44,491 nt of DNA from Desulfocapsaceae bacterium (GCA_030653035.1 JAUSAB010000051.1:1-44491), one strand, 5' to 3'. Numbered from the stretch's first letter, positions 28,064 to 37,728 are shown. Notes: generated from the letters alone by a model not told the origin. Translations and numbers: made by a program.

Positions 28064-29104
28064 ATGTTAAACGTCGCAATTATTGGCGCCTCAGGCTACA
28101 CAGGCGTTGAGCTGGCCAGGATTCTCTGCAACCATCCAGATGTCCAACTTACTGCCGCCACTTCAAGACAATATGCGGGCCAACCCCTGTCCCAGGTGTT
28201 CCCTAGTCTGCGCCAAAAAACCAGTCTTATCTGCGAAAATCTCAGCATTGAAGAACTGTGTACCAGGGCTGATTTCTTTTTCACCGCCGTACCCCACAAA
28301 ACGGCCATGAACATTGTCCCGGATCTCCTCATGGCCGGGAAGAAAGTCGTGGATCTTTCGGCGGATTTCCGGCTGCGTGATGTTGCTGTTTACGAGGAAT
28401 GGTATCAAAGACATACCGCCGCCGAACTGCTCAAGGAAGCGGTGTACGGCCTACCCGAATTATATCGAGATCAGATCCGCACCAGCCGACTCATTGCCAA
28501 TCCTGGCTGCTACCCTACGTCAATTATTCTGGCATTGGCCCCTCTCTTAAAGGCAGGTGCTATTGACCCGCAGTCAATTATCGCCGATTCAAAATCAGGA
28601 ACATCCGGGGCAGGCCGCTCGGCTCAAGTGGGTTCACTGTACTGCGAAGTAGCAGATGGTTTCCGGGCCTACAAGGTTGGCGGCACGCATCGCCATACCC
28701 CTGAGATTGAGCAGGAAATCAATACATTCCTGCAAAAACCGGTACGAATTTCTTTTACCCCGCATCTTCTGCCCATCTCACGCGGCATCTTGAGCACTAT
28801 CTATGCCCAACTGAAACCAGGGATTCAACAAGCAGACATCAGCCAGCTTTACGACAAGATGTATGCGCAAGAACCCTTTGTCCGCGTTCTCCCCGAAAAC
28901 AACTTTCCCGCCACCCAGTATGTGCGCGGGTCAAACTTTTGTGACATTGGCTTCAAAATTGACACACGAACCGGCCGCATCATCATCTTGTCGACCATTG
29001 ACAATATTGTCAAAGGCGCTGCCGGTCAGGCTGTCCAGAATATGAATCTGATGTGCGGCTTTACCGAAACCGCCGGACTGGAAGGCGCGCCCTTTTTCCC
29101 CTAA
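28064..29104 (+). CDS. argC: N-acetyl-gamma-glutamyl-phosphate reductase
   Basis: ArgC reduces N-acetylglutamyl phosphate to the semialdehyde in arginine synthesis. The 346-residue product has the NADP-binding loop [14 protein letters not shown], the active-site cysteine in NPGCYPTS and the [10 protein letters not shown] segment. Length and motifs fit the long (type 1) form. truA follows after 45 bp, probably in the same transcript. Confidence 0.95.
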   Translation: MLNVAIIGASGYTGVELARILCNHPDVQLTAATSRQYAGQPLSQVFPSLRQKTSLICENLSIEELCTRADFFFTAVPHKTAMNIVPDLLMAGKKVVDLSADFRLRDVAVYEEWYQRHTAAELLKEAVYGLPELYRDQIRTSRLIANPGCYPTSIILALAPLLKAGAIDPQSIIADSKSGTSGAGRSAQVGSLYCEVADGFRAYKVGGTHRHTPEIEQEINTFLQKPVRISFTPHLLPISRGILSTIYAQLKPGIQQADISQLYDKMYAQEPFVRVLPENNFPATQYVRGSNFCDIGFKIDTRTGRIIILSTIDNIVKGAAGQAVQNMNLMCGFTETAGLEGAPFFP

Positions 29105-29149
29105 ACATTCAGGGTACGGGACTTTGAATAAGTAGGAGCTCAACCTGCC

Positions 29150-29905
29150 ATGCGCAACATAAAACTCACCATCGCCTATGATGGAACCGATTATGGTGGC
29201 TGGCAGAGACAAAAAAATGCCATCACTATTCAGGGAGAGATTGAACGGCGGCTCCAGATCATAACCAATAAGCCAGTATCTCTGAACGGCGCCGGCAGAA
29301 CTGATGCTGGAGTGCATGCCAAGGGAATGATAGCAAATTTTCACACCGAGGCCACCATTCCCTGCCCGGCCTTAACCAGAGGACTGAATGGACTGCTTCC
29401 ACGATCCATCCGTATCATGGATGCCTGTGAAGAAGTCGATGGTTTTCATGCCCGCTTCTCGGCCAAGGCCAAGACCTATACCTACGCCCTGTTTACCGGC
29501 CAAATCCAGCCCCCCATGCAACGCCTCTACTCGGTGCATCTACCTCACCTCCCACAACAGACAAACATCAATCTCTGCCTCGAAAAAATCACAGGAACCC
29601 ATGATTTTGCCAGTTTTGAGGCATCAGGATCCCGCGACCTCAACGCCCCGAGTGTCCGCGGATCCGTGCGCACCGTTTATGAGGCAACTTTTACCCAAAT
29701 CACCCCGGAAATATCCCAGTTCCAATTCACCGCTGATGGCTTCTTGCGGCACATGGTGCGTAATCTGATAGGCACTTTACTGGAAACAGGAAAAGGTAGA
29801 CGCAGCATTCTGGAATTTGAACAAACACTCCAGGCAAAATCAAGAAGTACGGCAGGTCCAACAGCGCCTGCCCACGGTCTCGTTCTCGAAAAAATCTTTT
29901 ACTAA
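29150..29905 (+). CDS. truA: tRNA pseudouridine(38-40) synthase TruA
   Basis: TruA converts uridines 38-40 of tRNA anticodon arms to pseudouridine. The 251-residue product has YDGTDYGGWQRQ at the start, the catalytic aspartate in GAGRTDAGVHA, and FLRHMVRNLIGTLL near the end. The ATG at 29150 follows a TAGGAG site. About 200 bp of AT-rich sequence without a clear gene separate it from the next gene. Confidence 0.95.
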   Translation: MRNIKLTIAYDGTDYGGWQRQKNAITIQGEIERRLQIITNKPVSLNGAGRTDAGVHAKGMIANFHTEATIPCPALTRGLNGLLPRSIRIMDACEEVDGFHARFSAKAKTYTYALFTGQIQPPMQRLYSVHLPHLPQQTNINLCLEKITGTHDFASFEASGSRDLNAPSVRGSVRTVYEATFTQITPEISQFQFTADGFLRHMVRNLIGTLLETGKGRRSILEFEQTLQAKSRSTAGPTAPAHGLVLEKIFY

Positions 29906-30110
29906 ATTCACCTTTTGTTGTTTCTCTTTTCCTGTTGCCAAAAAGAAATGAAACAGGTACAGGAATGAAAATGAGTTTTTCAAAATACCCTTCATCAAAG
30001 CAATAATGGGAACAAACAAAAGCGTGAAAGAAATGATCAAAAAATGCAATGCATTCCTTTCATCCTTTTAAAGACTTACCCTTTAATTCTCTTTTCAACA
30101 GGATACTAAA

Positions 30111-31322
30111 ATGAGTTCTCCAATAATCACACTGGCAGACAGAGTTATTAACATCAAACCCTCTCCAACCCTGGCAGTAAATGCCAAAGCCAAGGCACTA
30201 AAGGCTGCAGGTGAGGACATCCTGAACTTCAGCGTCGGTGAACCCGACTTTGACACCCCACCCCATGTCTGTGAGGCAGGGAAAAAAGCGATTGATGAAG
30301 GATTTACCCGGTACACTGCTGTCCCTGGCATGCCTGAATTACGCGAGGCCATCTGCCAGCGCCTGCAGAAAGACAAAGGGCTTTCCTACACAATGGATGA
30401 GATCCAAGTCGCCTGCGGCGGCAAGCATGGCCTCTACAATATGTTCCAGGCAGTGATCAATCCCGGTGACGAGGTTCTTATTCCCACGCCCTACTGGGTC
30501 TCCTATCCACCCATGGTGCAGCTGGCAGGTGGCACGCCGGTATTGGTTCCCCTTTTGGAACAGGACAACTTTGACCTCAACCCTGATATCCTCCATAAAT
30601 ATGCCACCAACAAAACCCGGGCTATCATTATCAATTCCCCGTCCAATCCGACAGGTTCAGTTTTTTCAGTCGAGGCCCTGCAGGCCATTGGCAAAATGGC
30701 CCTTGAAAACGGCTGGTTAATCATCACCGATGATATCTATGACACCATCACCTATATGGACACCAAGCTCCCTCACATTCTGGAAGTTGACGACAAACTA
30801 AAAGAGCAGACTTTGATCCTGAACGGCGTCTCGAAGTCCTTTGCCATGACCGGATGGCGGATCGGGTGGACGGCCGGGCCAAAACATATCATTACCGCCA
30901 TGAATAAAATCCAGGGCCAATCAACATCCAACCCCACATCTATTTCCCAGAAGGCCGCCTTGGCTGCAGTCACTGGTCCACAGGATTTTCCCAAGACCAT
31001 GCAGAAGGCCTTTCTCCCCAGACGGGATTTTTTTGTTGAAGACCTGCGCTCCATAACTGGGGTGAGTTGTGTCAATCCCAAAGGAGCATTTTACGTTTTT
31101 CCCAATTTCTCCACATTCTTTGGAAAGACATTCAACGGCAAGGCCATTAACAATTCAGTGGATCTGGCCGATTACTTCCTTGATGAGGCAAAAGTAGCCT
31201 CTGTGCCAGGAGCCGCCTTCGGAGCCGACGATTTTGTCCGATTCTCCTTTGCCACCTCTATGGAGATCATCAAAGACGGCATGAGCAGGATAAAAAAAGC
31301 ACTCAGCAATCTCGAAGGATAA
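30111..31322 (+). CDS. Aspartate aminotransferase-type PLP enzyme (fold type I, class I)
   Basis: The 403-residue PLP-dependent transaminase has the core motifs FSVGEPDFDTP, YTAVPGMPELREAI, NSPSNPTGSVFS and the PLP-lysine region NGVSKSFAMTGWRIGW. It also has the C-terminal substrate arginine region VRFSFA. The pattern fits the Ib aspartate aminotransferase group (AspB-like), which interconverts aspartate and oxaloacetate. Other 2-oxo acid substrates are possible. The ATG follows ACAGGA. A strong terminator ends the gene. Confidence 0.9.
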   Translation: MSSPIITLADRVINIKPSPTLAVNAKAKALKAAGEDILNFSVGEPDFDTPPHVCEAGKKAIDEGFTRYTAVPGMPELREAICQRLQKDKGLSYTMDEIQVACGGKHGLYNMFQAVINPGDEVLIPTPYWVSYPPMVQLAGGTPVLVPLLEQDNFDLNPDILHKYATNKTRAIIINSPSNPTGSVFSVEALQAIGKMALENGWLIITDDIYDTITYMDTKLPHILEVDDKLKEQTLILNGVSKSFAMTGWRIGWTAGPKHIITAMNKIQGQSTSNPTSISQKAALAAVTGPQDFPKTMQKAFLPRRDFFVEDLRSITGVSCVNPKGAFYVFPNFSTFFGKTFNGKAINNSVDLADYFLDEAKVASVPGAAFGADDFVRFSFATSMEIIKDGMSRIKKALSNLEG

Positions 31323-31336
31323 TATCTGAAAAAACA

Positions 31337-31370
31337 AAAACCGGTTGCAGGGTATGCTGCAACCGGTTTT
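31337..31370. terminator. Intrinsic terminator between the aminotransferase and lysR genes
   Basis: AAAACCGGTTGCAG pairs with CTGCAACCGGTTTT (14 bp) across a 6-nt loop. A/T runs on both sides allow use in either direction. Confidence 0.8.
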
Positions 31371-31438
31371 CAACGCTTACTTCACTCAAGAATTCTGCCA
31401 GCTTCGTCCTCTTTCCTTCAATCCCTCCACTAAATCGA

Positions 31439-32431
31439 TTATTTCTTCAATATTAAGAGCTGCTTGGTCAGCAGTGATTGTTTTGCAAGCAAAGACTGGA
31501 GCTTCCACGGTGATGACAGACAGGCCCTGCTGGCGCTGCAGGTGGACATTACATCACAAAAAGCAAGAAATTCTGCCAAGGCATCACTCATAACCTGGCC
31601 TTTACGGGAAATCACCTGAAGTTGCCGCTTCATGTCGACCCCTTCCACTTTTAAACTTTTCAACCAGCCATGCTCCACTTCACGACACACCGTCAAAGAC
31701 GAAAGGCAGGCAATTCCTACCCCTGATTCAACCGCCCGCTTAATTGCTTCCGGATGCCCCATCTCCATGATCACGTGAACCTGATCAAGATATGCCTTCA
31801 TCTTCTCACGAAATATGGCAACGGTCCCCGATCCCTCTTCCCGCATAATCCATCGAGTATTCTTGAAATCTGTCTTCACATTAAATATCTCATTGCTGGC
31901 CAGAGGATCAGCAGGACCAACCAGAATCACCAGTTCATCCTTAAACCAGGGACGTATTATGGTATCAGGATGTTTTACCGGACCTTCAACAAAACCAATA
32001 TCAGCCTTGCCTTCACGAATAAGGGTCTCAGCATAACGGGTATGATGAACAAGCATGTTAATACCGACTTGGGCATGCATCCGTTTAAAGGCACCAATCA
32101 AATAAGGGAGGAGATAGTCACCAATGGTGGTACTGGCCACGATATTGATATGCCCGGTAAGCTCATCATTCTTTTCAGACATAATGCTCTCAACGTTACT
32201 GACCTGACAGACAATCTCTTTGGCAAGAGGTAATAGATATCGACCTCGCTCATTCAAGAGCAAACTCCGACCATGACGATCAAACAGAGGGCCGGCAAGC
32301 TGGTTTTCAAGTTCAGCCAAGGCCATACTCACCGCGGATTGGGTCACAAATAATTTTTTACTTGCCTTGGTAACCTGAGCAGTCTCGGCCACTGCAATAA
32401 ATATTTCTAATTGTCTCAAGGTGATAGACAT
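31439..32431 (-). CDS. LysR-family transcriptional regulator
   Basis: The 330-residue protein has the LysR N-terminal winged helix-turn-helix (LRQLEIFIAVAETAQVTKAS, then KLFVTQSAVSMALAELE). A periplasmic-binding-type effector domain follows (GHINIVASTTIGDYLLPYL, GHPEAIKRAVESGVGIACLS), reminiscent of CysB/CysL-like members. After the usual end of the fold (about residue 295) there is an extra Lys/Leu-rich tail with LLAKQSLLTKQLLILKK. The gene is divergent from nuoA, so it may regulate the nuo operon and itself; this is an inference from position. Its effector is unknown. Confidence 0.9.
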   Translation of the reverse strand: MSITLRQLEIFIAVAETAQVTKASKKLFVTQSAVSMALAELENQLAGPLFDRHGRSLLLNERGRYLLPLAKEIVCQVSNVESIMSEKNDELTGHINIVASTTIGDYLLPYLIGAFKRMHAQVGINMLVHHTRYAETLIREGKADIGFVEGPVKHPDTIIRPWFKDELVILVGPADPLASNEIFNVKTDFKNTRWIMREEGSGTVAIFREKMKAYLDQVHVIMEMGHPEAIKRAVESGVGIACLSSLTVCREVEHGWLKSLKVEGVDMKRQLQVISRKGQVMSDALAEFLAFCDVMSTCSASRACLSSPWKLQSLLAKQSLLTKQLLILKK

Positions 32432-32603
32432 TCACTTTTTCCTTATTCAATATTGCTTATAAAAAATATCTTTTTTTTAGATTAGCGATTCGGCACTTTA
32501 TCACGTATATACTTTTTCTCAATACTTTTCATGGATGTTCTCTCTAATCAGTAAATATTCCTATGAAATTAAACAAATAATTCACAATGCAAACATGAAT
32601 AGC

Positions 32604-32662
32604 CATTCATTATTCAGTTGACAAGCATTCAGGACTTCATTATAAAGGCATTCATTAATGAA
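32604..32662 (+). promoter_or_regulatory. Phased CATTCA repeats and palindrome over the nuo promoter
   Basis: CATTCA occurs at 32604, 32626 and 32649, spaced 22 and 23 bp (about two helical turns). It falls just upstream of the -35 box, within the spacer and at the start of transcription. The last copy begins a perfect palindrome TTCATTAATGAA (32651-32662). This looks like an operator array. The divergent LysR protein is one candidate ligand. Confidence 0.45.
32618..32646 (+). promoter_or_regulatory. Sigma70 promoter of the nuo operon
   Basis: TTGACA (32618-32623), exactly 17 bp, then TATAAA (32641-32646). This is near consensus and would start RNA near 32653, about 45 nt before the nuoA ATG. 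Confidence 0.75.
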
Positions 32663-32697
32663 GGGCTGATCGTTCAATCAATATAAGGAGCGTGAAT

Positions 32698-33117
32698 ATG
32701 GAGTTTCAATTTTCAGACTTTCTTTATCGCGACAATGTCCTCTGGATTGCGGCCTTCACCTTGGGTGGTCTCGCTTTTGCTTTTGGCCCCATCGCCATTG
32801 TTTATCTCCTCATGCCTCGCGGCACCCGTCAATTCGAAAACAGAAACAAGCAAGCCATTGAGTGCGGCATGGTTCCCATTGGTGACAGCTGGGTACGTTA
32901 TGGCGTTGTTTTTTTTCTGTATACCCTCATCTTTCTGGCCTTTGACGTCGATGTTCTTTTTCTGTTCCCGGTTGCCCTTGCTTACAATAATGAGATGTTT
33001 GCCTATAGGGATTTTGTAGAAATCGTCATCTTTGTCGGGATTTTATCACTCGCAATCGTTTACGCATGGACAAAGGGAGTATTCAAGTGGGAACGCAAAA
33101 TATACCTTCACCGTTAG
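32698..33117 (+). CDS. nuoA: Complex I subunit NuoA
   Basis: The 139-residue membrane subunit has three predicted helices, with the loop motif [20 protein letters not shown] and [12 protein letters not shown]. NuoA lies at the junction of the peripheral and membrane arms, near the quinone site. The ATG at 32698 has AAGGAG 7 nt upstream; a GTG two codons earlier is too close to that site. It opens the operon directly behind a strong promoter and overlaps nuoB. Confidence 0.94.
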   Translation: MEFQFSDFLYRDNVLWIAAFTLGGLAFAFGPIAIVYLLMPRGTRQFENRNKQAIECGMVPIGDSWVRYGVVFFLYTLIFLAFDVDVLFLFPVALAYNNEMFAYRDFVEIVIFVGILSLAIVYAWTKGVFKWERKIYLHR

Positions 33118-33605
33118 AAGCAGTACCTTCATCATTTGTTCAATTTGCCATCGCCGACAAACTGATCAATCTAGGCCGGGCAAATTCCTTATGGCCACTT
33201 ACTTTCGGTTTGGCATGTTGCGCCATTGAGATGATGGCAACAGGATGTGCCAGATTTGACATGTCAAGATTTGGCGCCGAGGTCTTTCGCCCATCGCCAC
33301 GACAAAGTGATGTGATGATTGTAGCCGGCACCATTTCCAAAAAAATGCAACCGGGCATAAAAACACTCTACGATCAGATGCCTGAACCTAAATGGGTTAT
33401 GGCGTTAGGCAACTGTGCTATCTCGGGTGGACCTTTTGCATTTGAAGGACAGTATGGCATTGTCTTGGGCGCCGACCAGTTTTTACCGGTTGATGTCTAT
33501 ATCCCCGGATGCCCTCCACGGCCAGAGGCGCTCCTGCAGGGCATCATTGAGCTCGAACATAAAATTTCCGGCTGGAAAAGATGGAAAGACCCTGAAGCTG
33601 TATAA
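33087..33605 (+). CDS. nuoB: Complex I subunit NuoB (N2 cluster)
   Basis: This peripheral-arm subunit carries the terminal [4Fe-4S] cluster N2, which reduces quinone. The cysteine motifs are present: [21 protein letters not shown] and [12 protein letters not shown] favour the GTG at 33087, with AAGGGAG 7 nt upstream (172 residues). The ATG at 33066 is an in-frame alternative without a ribosome binding site. Either start lies inside the end of nuoA, so the two are coupled. Confidence 0.93.
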   Translation: MGTQNIPSPLEAVPSSFVQFAIADKLINLGRANSLWPLTFGLACCAIEMMATGCARFDMSRFGAEVFRPSPRQSDVMIVAGTISKKMQPGIKTLYDQMPEPKWVMALGNCAISGGPFAFEGQYGIVLGADQFLPVDVYIPGCPPRPEALLQGIIELEHKISGWKRWKDPEAV

Positions 33606-33688
33606 ACAAATTACAGCTTCCACGCCAAGTTTAATGCAATAAAGTCAACATCTTAAACCGCATCACACTCCTTCGGAGCCACAGGATC

Positions 33689-34177
33689 ATGATATTAGAA
33701 ACAACACAACAAGCACTGCAAGCACTCTTTGCCGGATCTGTTCCAGCAGATGGAGCTGAGGCTGCTACCCCTAGGGGTAATGGTGTTATCACTCGTAATT
33801 ACAAAATCCATGGATACCATCTTGACGCTCAGGTTGCCACAGACCAACTTCTTGCAGCTGTCACTATTCTTGATCATGCTGGATTTTTTATTGAAAGTAT
33901 CACCGGTGTTGACTGGATTAAAGAAAACCAGATGGAAGTCATCTATGATTTCTCCCGTTACGACTTTGACACCTGTCGAGTGGTTATCCGCACCAGAGTT
34001 CCTCGTGATCAACCCTTAGTGCCCACTATTTCCACAATATACGCCGGAGCAAACTGGCATGAGCGGGAGACCCATGATTTTTTTGGCATCAAGTTCACGG
34101 GTCACCCCCACCTCGTTCCCCTGCTCCTTCCTGAAGATGCAGATTTCCATCCACTCTTAAAGGATTTCAAGGCATGA
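33689..34177 (+). CDS. nuoC: Complex I subunit NuoC (30 kDa)
   Basis: The 162-residue peripheral subunit has the family signature WHERETHDFFGIKFTGHP and the ending LLLPEDADFHPLLKDF. It is separate from NuoD, not fused as in E. coli. Its stop overlaps the nuoD ATG by 4 nt. An 83-bp gap without features separates it from nuoB. Confidence 0.94.
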   Translation: MILETTQQALQALFAGSVPADGAEAATPRGNGVITRNYKIHGYHLDAQVATDQLLAAVTILDHAGFFIESITGVDWIKENQMEVIYDFSRYDFDTCRVVIRTRVPRDQPLVPTISTIYAGANWHERETHDFFGIKFTGHPHLVPLLLPEDADFHPLLKDFKA

Positions 34178-35292
34178 GCGCACCAATTCAACTCCGACCG
34201 GATGAAACATTTATCCTGAATGTAGGCCCCCAGCATCCTGCAACCCACGGTGTCCTCCGGGTTAAAATGCAAATGGATGGTGAATATATTGTCAAGTCAG
34301 AAACTGTCCTTGGCTATATCCATCGCATGCACGAAAAAATGGGAGAGAACAGAACATACGCCCAGTATCTTCCAAACCTAAGTCGCCTCGATTATCTTGG
34401 CGCTTTAGGCTATACCCATGGTCATGTCCTGGCTATAGAACGGGCCGCAGGAATCGAGGTGCCAGAACGTGCTGAGTATATCAGGGCCATCACCGTTGAA
34501 CTCAATCGAGTGGCATCACACCTTTTCTGGTTCGGGGCCTTTGTCATGGACCTTGGTGGCTTCAGCCCTCTTATGTACGCCATTCAGGATCGTGAACATA
34601 TTCTTGATATGCTGGAGGCAGTAACCGGCGCCCGTTTAACCTATTGTTATTACCGTTTTGGTGGTCTCTACAATGATGTGGACGATGATTTCACTGAGGC
34701 AGCAAAACGTTTTATCCCCCGCATGCGTAAATCTCTCAAAAAATATGACGCCTTGGTGACAGGCAATATTATCTTTCAAAAACGCCTGGAAGGGATCGCC
34801 CCTGTTTCTGCTGAGATGTGCCGTAAATATGGGGCCACTGGCCCCGTTGCCAGAGGATCTGGAATCAACTTTGATGTCCGCAAAAATGAGCCATATTCTG
34901 TCTACCCTGAATTTGACTTCGACATCCCGGTCTATCATGAATGCGACTCCATGGCTCGCTACAAGGTTCGCATGGATGAAATGGAACAATCACTGCGGAT
35001 CATCGAACAGGGTTTAGAGAAATTACCTGGCGGTCCTATCATGGCCGAGAAAAAACCAAAGAATATTAAACTGCCAGTAGGTGATTTCTATCAGGCAGTG
35101 GAAACCGCACGCGGCAGTTTTGGAATCAGAATCGTCAGCGATGGTGACAAAAATGCCTATCGACTGAAACTGCGCTCACCAACATATTCGAATATGCATC
35201 TTTTTGATGAGGCATGTGAGGGGATGTTGATTATGGATGCCCTTGCATTTATGGGAACTTTGGACCTCGTCATACCAGAAATGGACAGGTAA
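34174..35292 (+). CDS. nuoD: Complex I subunit NuoD (49 kDa)
   Basis: The 372-residue subunit forms the quinone cavity with NuoB. It is homologous to the large subunit of [NiFe] hydrogenases but lacks the metal-binding cysteines. The quinone-site loop VGPQHPATHGVLR is present, with YIHRMHEKMGENRTYAQYLP and ARGSFGIRIVSDG. It ends PEMDR, near the usual VDR ending. In canonical operons nuoE, nuoF and nuoG follow here. In this one, nuoH follows after only 92 bp. Confidence 0.95.
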   Translation: MSAPIQLRPDETFILNVGPQHPATHGVLRVKMQMDGEYIVKSETVLGYIHRMHEKMGENRTYAQYLPNLSRLDYLGALGYTHGHVLAIERAAGIEVPERAEYIRAITVELNRVASHLFWFGAFVMDLGGFSPLMYAIQDREHILDMLEAVTGARLTYCYYRFGGLYNDVDDDFTEAAKRFIPRMRKSLKKYDALVTGNIIFQKRLEGIAPVSAEMCRKYGATGPVARGSGINFDVRKNEPYSVYPEFDFDIPVYHECDSMARYKVRMDEMEQSLRIIEQGLEKLPGGPIMAEKKPKNIKLPVGDFYQAVETARGSFGIRIVSDGDKNAYRLKLRSPTYSNMHLFDEACEGMLIMDALAFMGTLDLVIPEMDR

Positions 35293-35384
35293 TTTCATTT
35301 CTAAATCAAAATGGAACAACAACTGACAACAGCTAAGCAGCGATGTTACCATTTGATTGGAAAATGGACTAAGGGAGAAGGACA

Positions 35385-36371
35385 ATGAGTTTAACATTAC
35401 TAAATGTCATAGTTGCTGTGGTGATAGCCATCGCCTTTGCAGCTGCCAACGCCGCCTATCTGGTCTGGGCTGAGCGTAGAGGTGCAGCCCGCATCCAGCG
35501 CCGTCCAGGGCCAAATATCAATGGACCGTTTGGACTGTTGCAGCCACCTCTTGACGGCATCAAACTGATGACCAAACAGTTGATGATCCCGGGAGGAGCT
35601 GACAAAATTCTATTTATGGTAGCCCCGGTACTGGCTATGGCACCAGCGATTATGAGTTTTGTCACCATCCCTTTCAGCGAGGGAATCGCCGCCCATAACA
35701 TGGAGATTGGCGTACTCATGATCTTCGCTTTTGCCTCCATGGGCGCGATGGCAATACTTTTTGCCGGCTGGGGATCTCGCAACAAGTATTCAGTCATGGC
35801 CTCGGTCAGAGCAGTCTCACAAAATGTCTCCTATGAAATTCCCATGCTGATCACTGCGATCACCGTGGTCATGGTCAATGGTTCCATGGATCTCAAAGCA
35901 ATCAGTACAGCCCAGGCTGGTGGTTTCTGGCACTGGAATATCTTTCCATCGCTGCAGAGTCCATTAATGCCTATCTCTTTTATCATTTTTTTCATCTGCT
36001 CCTTGGCAGAAACCAATCGTGCCCCCTTTGATCTTGGCGAAGCCGAGAGTGAACTGGTAGCCGGTTTCCACACAGAGTATGGTAGTATGGGCTTTGGTCT
36101 CTTCTTTATGGGAGAATATGCAAATATTGTCATTGGCGCCAGCCTGACAACTATTCTTTTTCTTGGTGGTTGGGATTGTCCTTTTGGCATGTTTCCGGGT
36201 GTCTGGTGGTTCTTACTCAAAATTTACATCCTTATCGCTACATTTATCTGGATTCGCTGGACCTTCCCCCGAACCACCATTTACGGACTGCTTAATCTGT
36301 CCTGGAAAATACTTATTCCTATCTCCTTGTTCAACCTGCTGCTCACAGCAGGATTACTGAAGGTGTTCTAA
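35385..36371 (+). CDS. nuoH: Complex I subunit NuoH
   Basis: The 328-residue membrane subunit links the quinone cavity to the proton channels. It has about eight helices. The conserved cytoplasmic loops are present: AERRGAARIQRRPGPN, GPFGLLQPPLDGIKL and NRAPFDLGEAESELVAGFHTEY, rich in the charged residues of the E-channel. The ATG follows GGGAGAAGG. A 25-codon frame (35311-35388) ends on the nuoH ATG but has no ribosome binding site. Confidence 0.95.
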   Translation: MSLTLLNVIVAVVIAIAFAAANAAYLVWAERRGAARIQRRPGPNINGPFGLLQPPLDGIKLMTKQLMIPGGADKILFMVAPVLAMAPAIMSFVTIPFSEGIAAHNMEIGVLMIFAFASMGAMAILFAGWGSRNKYSVMASVRAVSQNVSYEIPMLITAITVVMVNGSMDLKAISTAQAGGFWHWNIFPSLQSPLMPISFIIFFICSLAETNRAPFDLGEAESELVAGFHTEYGSMGFGLFFMGEYANIVIGASLTTILFLGGWDCPFGMFPGVWWFLLKIYILIATFIWIRWTFPRTTIYGLLNLSWKILIPISLFNLLLTAGLLKVF

Positions 36372-36372
36372 T

Positions 36373-36840
36373 ATGGGCGGTTATTTCAGCGAAATATTCA
36401 ATGGTAGTAAAAGCTTGCTCATTGGAATGGGTATAACCTTTCGGGAATTTTTCAAACCAACAGTAACTGTTCAATATCCTTATCAGACTATTAAGATGTC
36501 GGCACGGTTTCGTGGACATATCGAACTTATTGCCGATGAAGAAGGGAAGCCTAAATGCGTCGTCTGCGGAATGTGCGAGCGCGCCTGTCCTTCTGGCTGT
36601 ATCACCCTTGGCTCAACCTCGATAGAGATCGAGGTTGACGGCAAGATCAAAAAGAAGAAGGTTTTAAGCAAATACGATCTTGATTTCACCAAATGTTCTC
36701 TGTGTGGACAATGTGTTGAAAATTGTAGTTTTGGGGCAATAGAATTTTCAAAAGAATATAATCTTGCGTCTACTCGCAAGGAAGATTACCACTTTAATCT
36801 TCTTGAACGATTGAAGCGCTTGGAGGAGAGAAACGCATGA
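36373..36840 (+). CDS. nuoI: Complex I subunit NuoI (two [4Fe-4S] clusters)
   Basis: The 155-residue ferredoxin-like subunit holds clusters N6a and N6b: CVVCGMCERACPSGC and CSLCGQCVENCSFGA. It is the entry point to N2. With no NuoE, F or G encoded here, NuoI would be the outermost redox subunit and the likely docking site for an external donor such as ferredoxin (inference). It starts 1 bp after nuoH and overlaps nuoJ by 4 nt. Confidence 0.95.
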   Translation: MGGYFSEIFNGSKSLLIGMGITFREFFKPTVTVQYPYQTIKMSARFRGHIELIADEEGKPKCVVCGMCERACPSGCITLGSTSIEIEVDGKIKKKKVLSKYDLDFTKCSLCGQCVENCSFGAIEFSKEYNLASTRKEDYHFNLLERLKRLEERNA

Positions 36841-37385
36841 ATCCTTCCGTGGCCATAACAGAAGCGCCAGGTCTATTCACCGCTGACGGCCTGACTGGTC
36901 TGATATTTCTCATCATGATGGCAGTAACTCTCATTGGTGGAATTATTTCCTGTTGTGCAGAGCGACTAGTACGGGCAGTAGCAGGCCTCATTGTCTGTTT
37001 TATCGGGGTGGCCGCCCTCTATTATTTCCTAAACTCGCCCTTTATAGCCATGATGCAGATGCTCATCTATGTGGGGGCCGTCTGTATCACCATTGCCTTT
37101 GCCATCATGCTCGCCGCCCCAGAAGAAAGTAAAAAAAATGGCCCGGATGGACCCTTGTCAGGACCTCTGGGATTTATTACTGCAGGTCTGGTCACCATCG
37201 GATTGATCGTTATGGCGATGAGGGCAAAATTTACCTCTCTCCCCAAGGTCAGTGATGGGACGATAAAAGAAATGGGAATCCAGCTTCTGACCAGTTATTC
37301 CATGGTCTTTGAACTCATATCCATTGTCCTGTTGATTGCAATTATTGGGGCATTAGTTTTGGCCCGTGCTGGGAGGAGCAAATAA
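36837..37385 (+). CDS. nuoJ: Complex I subunit NuoJ
   Basis: The 182-residue protein has five predicted helices. FIAMMQMLIYVGAVCITIAFAI contains the family's TM3 region with its pi-bulge-type sequence (the YVGA core). It overlaps nuoI by 4 nt and shares one base with nuoK (stop TAATG). Confidence 0.93.
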   Translation: MNPSVAITEAPGLFTADGLTGLIFLIMMAVTLIGGIISCCAERLVRAVAGLIVCFIGVAALYYFLNSPFIAMMQMLIYVGAVCITIAFAIMLAAPEESKKNGPDGPLSGPLGFITAGLVTIGLIVMAMRAKFTSLPKVSDGTIKEMGIQLLTSYSMVFELISIVLLIAIIGALVLARAGRSK

Positions 37386-37711
37386 TGTCTCTACTTACTC
37401 TGTACAACAACCTTAACACCTTTCTTTGTCTGGCAGCCATGTTGTTTGGTATGGGCATCTACGGGCTTGTAACCCGTCGAACACTCATCGGGATGCTTAT
37501 TGCCTCTGAACTGATACTCGCCGCAGCGTCTATTAACTTTATGGCCTTTAACCGGTTTACGGCACCAGACCCCACAGTAGGGCAGGTATTTACCCTTTTC
37601 ATCATGGCCATTGCCGCAGCAGAGGCCGCCATTGGACTGAGCATAATCATTGCAGTGTATCGAAATTATAAATCTATCGACACTGAAGATCTGGTCGAAC
37701 TTAAAGGTTAG
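37385..37711 (+). CDS. nuoK: Complex I subunit NuoK
   Basis: The 108-residue protein has three helices and is of the NuoK/MrpC type. The conserved glutamates of the membrane proton path are visible in MLIASELILAAASINF and in AIAAAEAAIGLSIIIA. It is tightly placed between nuoJ and the first antiporter-like gene. Confidence 0.94.
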   Translation: MSLLTLYNNLNTFLCLAAMLFGMGIYGLVTRRTLIGMLIASELILAAASINFMAFNRFTAPDPTVGQVFTLFIMAIAAAEAAIGLSIIIAVYRNYKSIDTEDLVELKG

Positions 37712-37728
37712 AAAAAGGAACATCTGTC

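Noticed and set aside
29906-30110. Small frame between truA and the aminotransferase gene
   Set aside because: Only a very short peptide is possible and there is no supporting ribosome binding site or similarity.
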